Assembly (NCBI GenBank): GCA_010279815.1
Contig: QEOQ01000246.1
Location: 270,317-334,316, forward strand
DNA from: Brachionus plicatilis
Lineage: Eukaryota > Rotifera > Eurotatoria > Ploima > Brachionidae
Length of the DNA stretch: 64,000 nt
Reading direction: 5' to 3'
The position numbers were made by a program, and so were the translations under genes. Positions within the stretch are counted from its first letter, which is position 1. Each line of letters starts with the position of its first letter. Below the pieces are notes generated by a model. The model was not told the DNA's origin. It searched no databases and worked only from the letters and a program-made list of their open reading frames with translations. Below, piece by piece: positions 33,301-45,549 of this stretch.

Positions 33301-36300
33301 AAATTATTTTTAGTATGATTTTTCAAAAAAATTTAAAACAAGTTTTTGGCTTGTATCTCAGAATACTATTTCGAAAAAAAGTGTTTCCAGTTACTCTCAA
33401 AATGTTTTTAAATTTTATCATACAAGTCAAGATTGAATGCTTCACTAAAATTTGAAAAAGGAAATCAATCCAGATTCAACTCAATAAAAATATTAAAAAT
33501 GAAAAAAATTTAAAAAATTCCTTTGACCCTTCTTCATTAATCAAAATCACTATTGATACGAATTGAATTCTAAAAAGCCTCTTTAACCATATTTTAGAAA
33601 AGCAATTTTACCAATTTTTCTTAATCAAAATTTGACAAAAAATACATAAGGCATTGCTTTAGTACTTTAATTAGAAAAAAAATTAAAGTAAAAGCTGTGT
33701 TAAGATAAGGTGAAATCAAAAGGGTTCTAATTTATAGAAAGCCAAAAAAAAACAAACAATGTGAAACAAAACGAATTTTTAGTGTTCAAAGAACGTCACA
33801 TTTTTAGTAAATACTTACTACGCCGTCTTGGAACGCCTAAACCATCTAGGTCTCTTAAACTTCTATCGCTATGGACCGAAAATGTATCAAAGTCTTACAG
33901 AATTAAGGAAGATAGTCAAGAAAAGAGAATTAAAGAAATTGTTTTGATTAATTATTGCATACCTGGCTGAGGCTCTTCTTTTTTTCCTTTGCCTTTTCCT
34001 TTAGGAGAATCGGACTTTTTCTTGGCCGATGGAGTGCGAGCCTTGCCTTTTTTTCCTTTTGGGTCTTCAGCAACCGGACCTGCTGGTGCTTCTTCGGCAG
34101 TCAACGCCCCGACTTCTGCATTGACTATGCTACTGATGTATGCCCATGCCGTCTTGTAAGCGTCATAGATCAATTTTTCATCTGGATCTTCGGGAGGCGT
34201 TGGGGACGAATCGTCAGCACCTTTGACTTTAGGCTTTGATTTTTTGGGATCTTTGGCATCTTGAGAAGTTGGGCGTCTCGGCACCAGCGGAATTCTTTGC
34301 AGTTAAATTTAAATTTTTCAAAAATAGAAGAAAAAACGTGGTTACTTTTTGCGTTCGTCAGCATCCGGAGTTTTTTTTCCTTTTTTGACCGGCTGCTGCT
34401 GAACTGGAGCCTGGGTGGACTTTTTATTCACTGGACTCTTAGATTTGGGAGATTTTGGTGATTTGTTGCGCGGTGATTTATTCCTTGGTGATTTGTTGGG
34501 TGTTTGTTTTCCATCACTATCTGCTTCATTCGATGATTTCTCATTCGATTCCTGCGAATCAAACGATTGGGACACCACCATCTCATCTTCGGGATTTTTC
34601 AACTAAATAATTTAAAAAAAAATTTTTTTAAATGAATTTAAAAAAAAATGTTTTAAATAATTAAAAAAAATTTTTTTAAATAATTAAAAAAAAAAAATTT
34701 TAAATGAATTTAAAATAAAATTTTTAAAAAATTTTATTTGAAAAAAATTAAAAATTACATCAATTAAAGGAAGCCTCGGATATTCTTTGGGCCATTCATC
34801 TGGCATGGGTGTTTGCATGGTTTTGTAGTAATCCTTGAGCATTCGAGATGTGTCTTGAAATTTGTCCAGCTCTGCCTGCATCAGCGTGATGTAATGGTTG
34901 TTTAAAAATCCAATTTTGTCCGGCAACCATCCATTGTTCATGATTTGTTCGCGCTCTTTTTCCGCCTCTAGCTTCTTATTGTCACAAATATTCCACAAGT
35001 GTTCCTTTATGTCTTCGACTCGCTGATGCAGTTCAGCTTTCACTTCTTCGTCATCCCTCATGTCATCCGCAATTTTGTTGTATTCCTTGATAAAAGACTC
35101 CAGCTCAATTTGCTTGGTGTCCGGTCTCTTCAAAAACTGCTCAAAGTCTGTCTTAACTGAGTGAAAATAGCGAATTATCTGTTCGCGTTCCTTGCGCACT
35201 TTTCTGAACACAAATTTGGAATTGGAAATGTAGGAATTTTCGACCACATCCCAATGATCGCATAAAATTTTTGCCATTCTTGTGTCTACCTTTTCGCCAA
35301 CATAAACGTAGTCATTTGTGCCAGGCTGAGGAGTCTCGTCTTTGGGAAGCTCAATCACTGGCTCCGCATTGACTGGAGTACTTGGCTTTGAGGATTTTTT
35401 TGACTTGGCTTTGGGACTTTCGCTCTTTTTGGATCCTTTGGGAGACTTGGATTTTTCGGGCGATTTGGACTTGGCTCCTTTTTTTGCCTTTGCCGAGCCT
35501 TTTTGAGACGCTTCTTCTACTTTTTTAGCCTCCAAAGCCTTATAAAAATTATTAATTGACAAAAATAAATTTTAATCATTTTTTTATCTGATTAATGCTT
35601 AACTAGAAGACGACATTTTTTAGGTATTAAAAAATTTAAATTTTTTCTTATAATAAATAACTTATAAAATCAAGGCTGCTATTTAAATGATCAGTATTTT
35701 ATTTAAATGATTAGTATTTTATTTAAATAATTTTCGAATTTAAAATAAATTTAGAAAAAATTGCGAGTAATTTCAATTTTTTCAATGGCTATCAAAAAGT
35801 CAAAGAAAAAAGAAAAGCTTTTCAACCATTGAATTTAAATTTAAATCTAAAAGAAATATTAAAAAGTTAAAAAAGAATTTTTAATGTTTTTTTGCAAATT
35901 TTCAAATAAAAATTAAACTCATTCTATCTCACTAAAAAGTTTAATTTCAAAAAAATATTTGAAAAATCACACTTTTTCAATGTTATTTCAACAGTAGATA
36001 CTGAAGCTTATACTTTTCTATTTTTACTTGCGTAAAATTTTAAATAAATCTAATTAAATAAATATTATTTTTCCTGATCATCTATTTGTTTTTTACTGGT
36101 ATTATATCTGTAATTTACTGTTCAATTTTATTTTTATGCATTGATCATTCAATTAAAATACTAATCAAAAAATAAAAAAATGCTGATCATTTAATTAATC
36201 CCCTAAAATCAATACACACAAAACTATTATCAAACTTTTTTGAAATTAAAAAAATTAATTAATTTTTATTTTAAAATTCACTTTTTTCTCTTCTTCAGCC

Positions 36301-39300
36301 ACCTTAGCTGCTTTGGCTTCCTCTTCTTTTTTCTTGGCCAGTTTTGCCTCTTCTTCCTCGGCTTTTTTCTTATTGACCAAGTTTTCCATGGCTAATTTGG
36401 CCTCCAGTTCTTGTTTCAGCTTTCTTTCACGCATCAAATCAAACTCATTCAATTGATTCTGAATTTCGTCGCACAGATAAGCCCGATCCATTTCGCTATT
36501 AGTCTCAACTTGAACAACATAGCTGTAGTTGTCATAGAATTTTTTGATTGTTGACCATTCGGTTTCAAAAATTGTAATTCTGTGCTGAATTTGTTCCATG
36601 TCATTTGACTGGTCTTTGACTGGTTCAATAGTTTCAGTTTTGTTGAGACCAGTATAGGAGCCTTCAGGAGGCGTATTGAACTGAAGATGGTACAATCGTT
36701 CTGAAATTGTTCCATCTAATTAAAATAAAAATTTTTATTTTTTTTATAATAATCTAAAATAAAATATTTAAATTGGGTTTCTTACAAAATCTTCCCACGC
36801 TTCGTTTGAGAACGATTTCGTCTGGTAAATCAAAATAAACTATTAAATCAAGACCAGATTTGTGTTTGGGTTTAGGTGGATTTGGTTTTGGATTAGGAGC
36901 TAGAACTGAATCTGGCTTGGGTTTGGCTGGAACTTGGTTGTCTTCATCGAATCCGGTCAATGCTTTTTCAAGTATTTTAGCTTGCTGAATTGTATTCGGA
37001 AAACCATCAATTATAAAGCCTTTGTCTTGACTAAGAGTTTTGATTTTCTCAGCCAAGATGTGAACTATTATTTCATCCGGAACAGGTTCACCATCTTTCA
37101 GAGACTGCAGAGCTAGCTGACCTAATCTACGAAGCATCAAATCACTTCTATTTTGATCGTAAACAAATTGTTTTTCTTCTTCTTTTTTTACAGGCGGTGG
37201 TTCCGCAGTTTCTTTTTCACTTTTTTTTGATTTTTTGCTCTTGGCTATGAGAAAAATATTAAAAAAAGCTTTGAAAATAAGACCAAGCTAAAGCTAAACT
37301 GGTCGGCAGTGAATACACTAGCATATTTTTTTGAAAATTTTTGTTAAAGAGCTAAAATTATTAATTTTAATATCTATTTTTTTAGTAAGACAGATTTGTT
37401 AAAAGATAATTTAAAATAAATGACCACATCAAATTATAAAGCAAATTTATTAAAAATTATCTCAAAATATCTACTAAAAATAAAGGAAAATTTATTATTG
37501 CATCCATTATTTAAGGCTGCTAAAAAAATTCTCAGATTGTGCCAATAATGCAAAAATGATTGTTAAAACTTAATATCTTTAATTACTAAATTTTATTATT
37601 TTTAAATTATTTTGTACTGTATTATTGTAGTGAATTACGCAAAAACTTTATCTTTAATTAAATATTTTAGTCAAAGTAAAAAATATCAATTAAATTTTAA
37701 ATGCTTTTTATTTTGTATGACAAAACTAATAAAAAAGAATAAGAAAAATATACTCTCTGTAATTCGAGTTTTTAATATTTTTATTTAATTGTTTTTAGTA
37801 AGTGTTTAAATTTCAGCTTTTTTAAAACCTTTTCTGATAGAATTCAAAATTTACATTGAAAAATTTTAATTATTTTAAAATTCTTCTTAAGATTTTTAAA
37901 TTCTTTTTAGCATTAATAGCAGCCTTCGAATCCATTATTTTAAAGCAATGTCAATTTTTGGACAAGAAATAAATGAATTTTTTTCTAAAATAATGAAAAT
38001 ATTGCAAAAAATCCAAAAGTGTGGAAAATTAGAAAATTATATTTATCTGATTAATACTCATCTAAAAGATGTTGTTTTTCAAGTAGTAAAATTTTTAGTT
38101 TTTTTGATTGTTAGTAAAATAATTTACAAAATAATTAAAAAAATCAAAAAGATTACAAATTACTAAAATATTCAAAAATGTAATTTTTTTGATATAAAAA
38201 AAATGCGTTTTGTCAAAATTTAAAAAGTTTTTAATTTAGTACTTTTTAAAGTAGAAAAAATTGGCAAAATGAAGTTTCAGATCAAATTTTAAGATCAAAA
38301 CGACCATTTAAAATTTTAAAACTTAATTAATATAATGATTTTAATAATTTTAAAGAAAAAAACATACAACAATACTAAACATAATAATGGTTAATTATCA
38401 AATTAACATCAAAATGATTGATATCTAATTTATTTAACAAAAACAATCAATAATTTAAATATTTCAGGTTAAGTTAATTCACAAATTCAAATTTATAACT
38501 TTTATATCCATTCATTCAAACTGAAATAATTTAATTTTTCTACTTAAATACATTTTAAATTTTAAAACAGTTAATTTTTTTTGTCTTAAAAAGTAATTTT
38601 TCATTAAAATCAATTAAAATATTTAAACCTAGTAAAGTTCATTAAAAAGGGATGTCAAGTAATTGCTTTTGAAAAAATTTAATTTTTATCTATTATTAAA
38701 AAAATATTACAATTTATATTTTGATCTTTTGATCTTGATCTCAAACTCCAATTTGCCAAAAAATTTTAATTATTTATTTATTTGTCTGACTGTACCAAGC
38801 TAAAGCTCTCTCAAGTCAGATGATCTAATCTTTTAAAGTTTTCTATTTGAAAAAGTTTTTAAAAATTGTGACAATATTCACTTGACCGACATGCTCATGT
38901 ATTAATGACTAATACTAGAATTTAAAAAAAGCAAAGCAGAATTTTTTGGCAATAATCGAGAAAATCCTACACTCTAGATCATCAAAATCCTCATTTTCAG
39001 TGGCATCAACTGTTTCTGGTTTTTAATTTTATATAAAATCAATCTAATTTAATTAAAATTTACCACCAGGCTTAGCTGCTGGTTTTTCCTCAATCGTTTC
39101 CGGCTTGACCTCTGGCTCGGTCTTAATCTCAACTTCAGCTTCTTCAATATTTGGATTTTTCTTGTACTCTTCAATCGCTTCATCCACCAGTTCCTGCGGA
39201 TACAACACATGTATACCGGTGACTAAAAAAATGAATAAAAAAAAACAAAAATTTTCTAAAATAAATTTTTTTATTTAATTTTTTTACTTTGTTGAACAAG

Positions 39301-42300
39301 TTTTAGAGCAGAGGTTTTTCCAGCGAATGGTTTGCCTAGCAAAGCGGCTTTCAAAGGAAAGTTTGGAAACAATGGCTTTGGAGCGCCTGGCTTTTCCGGA
39401 TAGCACAGATCATACAATCTATGAATTATGTGACCAACTATTTTGTTCTCGTTGTCAACATTTTCCAATTTTTCATCCAGTTCCCATTCACCCATCATTT
39501 CCTTGTACTCATTAAAATCACATTGATCTAAAAGATCATGAGTGTCGTCAGTCATCAACGCAGTGTCCGTATTGAACACTTTTTCCAGTTCTTTTTGATC
39601 AACTTTTTGCTCTTTTGGATAAAATGGCTTGCCTGCATGGAACATACTGAGCCAGTCTCTCCAAATTTTGGGCGGTATGTAATTATTGGTGAGCTCGCGG
39701 TATTCGCCAATTTTGAATGAAAAGTCCAAAATTTGGTTCAGTATGTCCGAGCACATCTCGTAGCGTTTTTTGTATTTGGTCTCGGCTCGTTCAGCTGCCA
39801 TCAAGTCGTATATTTCTTTGTCTTTCTTAGCTTGGTCAATGTAGTCTAGTTTGGCAAGTCTGGCAAGCTCTCTTTCGCGGTCCAAAGCGTCCTGGAATTC
39901 TTTTTCACGTCTCTCAAGTATTTCTCTCTCATTGGCAATTCTGTTCTCGCGAATGACGTCTTTTTCATGTCTTGCATGAAGCAGCTCGGCAGCGATCCGC
40001 CGCTCGAACTGACTTTGCCGGAGCAAATGGGCAACTAGAGACTCTTCGCGGCGCGATTCTTCTAGCGCTTCGTTTGCTTTCAATTGGTCAACTAGAACTT
40101 TTCGGCGTCTTTTTTCGCGTTCTTTTCTGGCATGAGCGTCTTCCTGTAAACGATTTCTTATCTTGGATATGTAGTCGTCATTTGATTTTGGGTTGATTAG
40201 TTCTATGGGATCGAGAGCGTTCTGAGCCTCATTTGCATCGTCATATCCGCGTGATTCTTCTATGTTTACTATTGTTATGTCACTCTCTGGCTGGTCCCTG
40301 TACTTTGACTTGAAACGCTTCTCAAATGACTCGATTTCTTTTAAGGCTTTCTTAAAATTAAATTTTTTTTTTAAACTAATAAAACTTTTTGATTAAATTA
40401 TTTTTTAATTAATTTATTAATTATAAAATAATTAATTAATTTATTAATTATAAAATAATTGTATTCATCCATCAACGATTCTTTAATTTGTTCCAGATTA
40501 TTTGTCTCTAAAGACTCTTTGGGTAATCATATTTTTAGCTTTTAAACAAATATCTTATACACTTGAACTTGATTATTTTAAATTACAGTGCTGCTGCAAT
40601 TAATTTTTATTACGAAAATCTACCAAATTTTACGTAAAGAGGTTGTGCATATTTTTATCAAAAGTTTGCTCCAAAAAAGAAAGAAAAAAAATTTTTTTTC
40701 AAAATTTTAAAATTAAAAGATAACTTTAAAAGTAGTTCTGTTCATTTTAAATTCTATTTAATTTAGATAATACTTTTTTCCAGATTGATGATATGAACTC
40801 TAAAGAAATAATACAAACAAGAAGATTAAATTATATTGATCCATGTTTTTACTGTTTAGAATTTAGAACATTTTTTATTAGAATAAAATTAATTTAAATT
40901 AGAAGAAAAAATTTATGTTTAAATAAAATTCAAATTCAAAAATGCCGTATAACAAATACTTACAGCTTCCCCTCAGTGAAAAAAAAATTAATATTATCTA
41001 TAAAAAAAAATTGAGGGTTAAATTATTAGATATTTCTAAATAAAAATCGATTGTTAAAAATTTTTGATAGATTTGAGATAATTCTTTTCTTCTTTATTTT
41101 TTTTTATATGTCCTCGAATTAATAGATAACTGATACAATTTTTGTTATATTAATTCATTTATTTATTTTAAGAGCAACTTAATAAAAACCTAAAATTTCG
41201 GCAACTTTAAGTTCATGATCATGGTCAAACAATCAAAACTCATTTTATTTTAATCTTAATAAAAAATGATGAAATTAGCTGTTTTTAAATTCTTTTTAAC
41301 TAAACATAAGATTTTTACTATTTTAATTAAAAAAATTTTTTTTTCTAATTGATTCATCTAAAATTTTTATTCTGAAAACTTTAAAGACAAATTTAAAATC
41401 CACATTAGGGTATCCAAATTATGACTTTAAATGATATTTAGATATTAATTAAAATATATTTCGGCGAAACAAAGTAAAATTTTGTATTGCAAAATTTCGA
41501 AATATTGATTAATATTTTATTTTTACTTCGGATAAACATTCATATAATTTTCCATCTATTTAAAGATTAAACAAATCATGCTTAATAAAGTTTACTGATT
41601 TATTAATAGAAAATTGAATAATAATACCTTTTTATATAACTCAAAAACTAAAAATTTTGATTTTGAAATTTACATTTGATAATGAACTTCTATTTGCTAA
41701 ATTAATTTTAATTAATTAGTAAAAGTACTAGTTAATTGTATATACATAGATCATCTCATAGAGAAAATTAAAAGAGAGAAGCACTATTTTTAGTTTGATT
41801 TATTTAGAAATTATTAATGATTATTCTTTTACTTTATTTTCTAAGTATTAATTTTCGGTTGTTATAGCTTTATTTTTAAAATTTAATTAATACGGTCTTT
41901 AAAATTTTACTTATTTTTAATTCCTTCAAATTTATTTATTTTTGTATTTTTTAAGTTTTATCTTCACAAGGGTCAAAAAACTACCACCAAATCTTACCAA
42001 GATTACCATTTAAAATCAAAAGAACATAAAAAAATTCCAATTACCTCTCCTTCATTTCTTTCAAAAAGCTTAATTCGCTCCAAAACTGCTTCTTTTTTGA
42101 ATTTTTGTGGAGTTCTTGGTATTTGAACAACGGCAGCCCTTAAAAAAAAGGCTCTTAAAAGTGAAACAAAAAATAATTATAATCAAAATTAAAAAAGCTT
42201 TAAGATTTTTATTCATGCCAATTTAAATCACATTAATCCATGCTATTAAAATTATTTTCTTTACTTACGACTGAGCACGTATCTCGTCTAGCAGAGAGCT

Positions 42301-43329
42301 AATTTAAAGAGAAATTTTAATTATACTAAAGACTTGTTCATCATGCTTAAATTTTGAATAATACAAGTTTACTATTAGACCTAAAATTTTTATCTATTTA
42401 AGACCGTAAACTTGGATTAAAAGCTCTGTCCATTTTTAACTTACTTGTACTCGTTATCATTTATGGATCTGGAGGAAATAAAAAAAAACACATTTTGTGA
42501 ATAAAGTCAAAATTAGTGTTCAATGTGAATCAGAAATTACTTTATTCTTGCCAAAATTTCAGCCTGTTGCTGCCGGAATTCTTTGGACTTATTCAGCAGA
42601 TAAGCCCTTTTGTTTTGTTGCTCAGCTTTCAAGTTTTCTTCTTGCTTAAATTTGGTATGAAATTCATCTTGTTCTTTTTCCACTTTGAATTTATCATAGC
42701 GGGCTCTCAACATCTCCAAATTTAAATCGGTTTGTCTTGGTGTTTTGGCTTTTAAATTCTGAAAAAAAATTTTTTTTAACAAAAATAAAAATCTTTTTAA
42801 AAAATTGAAAAAAACAATTTTTGAAATAATTAAAAAAAAAATCTTTTTATTGATTTAGAATAAATACTTTTTGGTAAATTTTAGATTCATGCTGTTCAAG
42901 CTTAACAGGTGCCGCCGGTCTCATGGTCTCCATAGCTGCACCGGTCAAATTTCGCCTTTCTTTGTTTGTTAAAGCGATGTACATTTGGTAAAGAAGCTGA
43001 GTTGCTGTGGTATGCTTTTCCTGCATTATCTCCCTGGCGATATTCGTGTTAAAGTTAATCTCCAACAAGTTGATGGTAGGCTGAAGGCGCATGAAGTTAT
43101 TAAGCTTTGAATTGGCATGTCTTAAGAGAGCTATTAGCAATTTTTTTACCAAAGAAAAAGCGGACTACTTGTTCTGAGAAAAGAACTCAAAATCGTCTTG
43201 TAAACCATGTTTATGCAAAATTTCGCCGAGTAGAAATCCGTTCGAGAATTTCTCGGCTAAATTCTGTGGTTCGATACGCTGTGAAAGATTAACATCTTCA
43301 TTAAGCCATCGGCATAAAATCTCTGTCAT
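30314..43329 (-). CDS. SPEF2: Sperm flagellar protein 2 (SPEF2/KPL2)
   Basis: Axonemal central-pair protein needed for sperm flagella and cilia. I reconstruct 20 exons, all phases consistent, ~1,938 aa (human ~1,820): 43329-43169, 43120-42868, 42758-42541, 42468-42445, 42298-42269, 42138-42045, 40350-39288, 39222-39064, 39015-38971, 37244-36786, 36715-36282, 35538-34759, 34602-34346, 34294-33963, 33893-33819, 32133-31568, 31333-31151, 31102-30789, 30737-30569, 30514-30314. The N-terminus is the CH-like domain (MTEILCRWLNEDV, FLLGEILHKHG, LNNFMRLQPTINLL), then a long Arg/Glu coiled coil (LEDAHA-like, EKRRRKVLVDQL). An adenylate-kinase-like region follows with a P-loop LGKPFAGKTSAL (about residue 600), DGFPNT and a LID at RFYGTISERLYHL. 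Next come two Lys-Ser-Pro-rich linkers and a conserved C-terminus. The exon at 33893-33819 and that at 39015-38971 are both phase 1-1, so could be skipped without frameshift. Confidence 0.92.
31380..31561 (+). mobile_element. Repeat with 3' hairpin and AAAT tail, copy C
   Basis: It lies in the SPEF2 intron between 31568 and 31333. The T-rich body resembles copies A and B and ends CTGAAGGAGCTTTAGCTCGG, then TAAAGAAAAC and four AAAT units. It leaves only a few bases before the donor of the preceding exon, but the splice signals still look usable. Confidence 0.55.
37948..38166 (+). CDS. Possible small membrane-associated protein nested in SPEF2
   Basis: A 72-codon frame antisense to a 1.7-kb SPEF2 intron. 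The first half is polar (MSIFGQEINEFFSKIMK). It then has a hydrophobic run (VVFQVVKFLVFLIVSKIIY) and a Lys-rich C-terminus, like a tail-anchored or single-pass protein. In DNA this AT-rich, such frames (rich in I, F, K, L) can arise by chance and no homologue is recognised. Low confidence. Confidence 0.2.
   Translation: MSIFGQEINEFFSKIMKILQKIQKCGKLENYIYLINTHLKDVVFQVVKFLVFLIVSKIIYKIIKKIKKITNY
38768..38822 (-). mobile_element. Repeat with 3' hairpin and AAAT tail, copy E
   Basis: Minus strand: CTGACTTGAGAGAGCTTTAG then CTTGGTACAGTCAGACAAATAAATAAATA. The AGAGCTTTAGCTT core matches copy C with changes in the stem. It sits in a SPEF2 intron. Confidence 0.45.
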
Positions 43330-43944
43330 TTTGTAGCATTAAAAAATATTATTTTCAAATTTATGTTTGGAAATAAGATTTACTAGTCGAAAATTTAACA
43401 ATTCAAAATTATTTAATGTTTCTATGGCAATCGAGATATGCTTGTAAAACTATTACTTTTGAAAATTTAGTTTTAGTTACAGTATAAAAAGAATTTTTCT
43501 TTTTCTTTTGATTTTCTTTAGTCTGTGTTTTATTAGATTTAAAAAATGTTTTATCAGTAAAAAAATTTAAAATAAAATAATTTTTTTAATTCAAAAATTT
43601 TTAATTAGATTTATAAGAATTTTTAAGCGGCACTTTTTCTCTAAAATTAAATTAGAAAATTTGCAATTTTTGAACAATAAATTTCTTGTATTTAACTTAG
43701 ATCATTATTTATTTAAAAATTTTCATTTAACCTAAAAATTCTGATTTATTTTAAATTATTCAAAATAAGCTCAGAAAAAAATTAAAATAAATAGATTTTT
43801 ATTTAAATAAATTTAAAAACCTCAAAACACAAGATATTTAAATTTAAAATATTCTAAATTAAATCAAAACAATCGAAAACTTGCTTCAATATTAAAAGAA
43901 AAAATTCTTTGAAGCCTATTTTAAAATTTGTCTGTTTTAATTTG

Positions 43945-43954
<10 letters not shown>
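43330..43954. other. AT-rich region upstream of SPEF2
   Basis: Should hold the SPEF2 promoter. No clear TATA box or other motif was recognised. Confidence 0.4.
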
Positions 43955-43981
<27 letters not shown>

Positions 43982-44830
43982 TATTGACAAATTAAACTAC
44001 GTCCCATGGACGATTTAAAATTGAAAAATATATAAAAATTATTAGAAATTAAAAAAAGAAAGAATAAAAAAAAAAAAAAAAACTTAAGTTACTTGTTCAC
44101 CAAGTACTTTGTATAAAATATTTTTATAGAAAGAGGAGTTCAGTTCATCAATTTGTTTTATCATTTTATCTTGAGACTTTAAATTCGAGTTAGTGTCAAA
44201 AGCCTCAGTCAGAATCCACCAATTTTGGTTATGATGATTGTTTTTCAACAATTCTGTGAAGGCTTTTTAATGATAAATTTTCATTATCTGATCTTAAAAT
44301 TCAAAATTAGAAAAAGCAAATTTGCATACTTTAGTAGTAGTAGTAGTGAATTTGCTGCATGGAAACCCACAAGCTGGAACGTGGGCCAGAGCCCCAAAAA
44401 AAACGCCCAACTGTAGCAGCCAGAGTAACTGTAATGTTGTGAGCCTCTGAGCCTGGGCATCATAACATTTGAACCTATCATCTTAACTAAGTTTCTCGAC
44501 TGCTCTTAATAACCGTTCACATGGGATAGAAAAATAAAAAAATATAAATAAAAAAGCCAATAAAATAAAGATAAATATAATTTGATAATGTTGATACATA
44601 AAAACTAAAAAGAACTAAAAAAAATGATAAATAGTGTTTTGAAAAATTAATGAATAAAAACAATGTATCTTGTGCTGAATTTTGAATTCTTGAAGGAGCA
44701 TTAACCAAGCTTTTTCCTTTTCTCTTCTTCTCTAAGCCAAAAATCCAATCTTGCTTTGAAAATATTGAGACTAAGAGCGTTTACTTTATTTACAATTTCT
44801 ATACTATTTTTTTTAAATTTTTTTTAATAA
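43955..44830 (-). mobile_element. Non-LTR retrotransposon 3' end with (AAT)n tail
   Basis: On the minus strand at about 44810-44700 the frame reads VNALSLNIFKARLDFWLREE followed by EKRKK and a stop. This resembles the conserved C-terminal end of many LINE ORF2 proteins (N-x-F-K-x-R-L-D-x-x-W). About 700 bases of apparent 3' UTR follow, ending in the hairpin CGTCCATGGGACG and a tail of about nine AAT units (43955-43982). The UTR contains a short TAG repeat (44336-44350). The upstream RT part is not recognisable. Confidence 0.5.
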
Positions 44831-45549
44831 TTTATATTTGAAGGATGAAGGACAAGAAATTAATTTTTTTTTCACTTGAACTAAAAATGATTATTTTTGA
44901 TTTTTGACAATGAGGAAATAATTAAATCTCACTCTTACAATTTTATCCGTCAATTTTCCAAGAATGGAAACCAACATTTCCAAAATTCTTCATTTAAAAT
45001 TAACAATCATTAAAAAAAAACATCAAATAAGTAGCAGTCAATGTTTTTGAATTTGTAATGCAAAAAACTAAGCAGTTAAAAATATATTAAAAAATTCTCC
45101 AATTTAATTTGCTCAAAATATTTACTAAGAAAAATTGTTGTCAATATTTAGATAATTCAAAATATAAATAGGAAAGTTTGTAGTTGACTAAATCAATATT
45201 TTTCTTTGAAATAAAAGCAAAAATTCATTTTTTGATCTATTTAAATAAATAAAAAATTTTAAAACATTATATTGAAATTATAGACTGAATTTTATATTTT
45301 TTCAAAAGGTAAAGTTCACTTTTAGTATATCAAAATGAAAAAAAATTAAATAAAGACATAAAAGCTTAGAAATTAATTTACTAAAAATTAAATTTAAAAC
45401 ATACCTTTACTAAAAAGCCATTTCTTCACACTTAAAATTTAAATTAAAATATCTGCTATTATAATTTACGGAAAGTTTATTTAAAAAAAAAGTTATTTAA
45501 AAAAAAATATAAATTTTTAAAAAAAAGTTTAAATAACAAAATCTAATAG
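44831..45549. other. AT-rich intergenic stretch
   Basis: About 0.7 kb downstream of the SARA stop codon. Nothing recognisable was seen apart from poly(A)-rich runs. Confidence 0.45.

Noticed and set aside
33761..33970. 69-codon plus-strand frame
   Set aside because: The opposite strand is better explained as a 75-nt SPEF2 exon with proper splice sites and phase.
43955..43982. ATT microsatellite as an independent feature
   Set aside because: Better read as the 3' tail of the minus-strand LINE remnant beside it.
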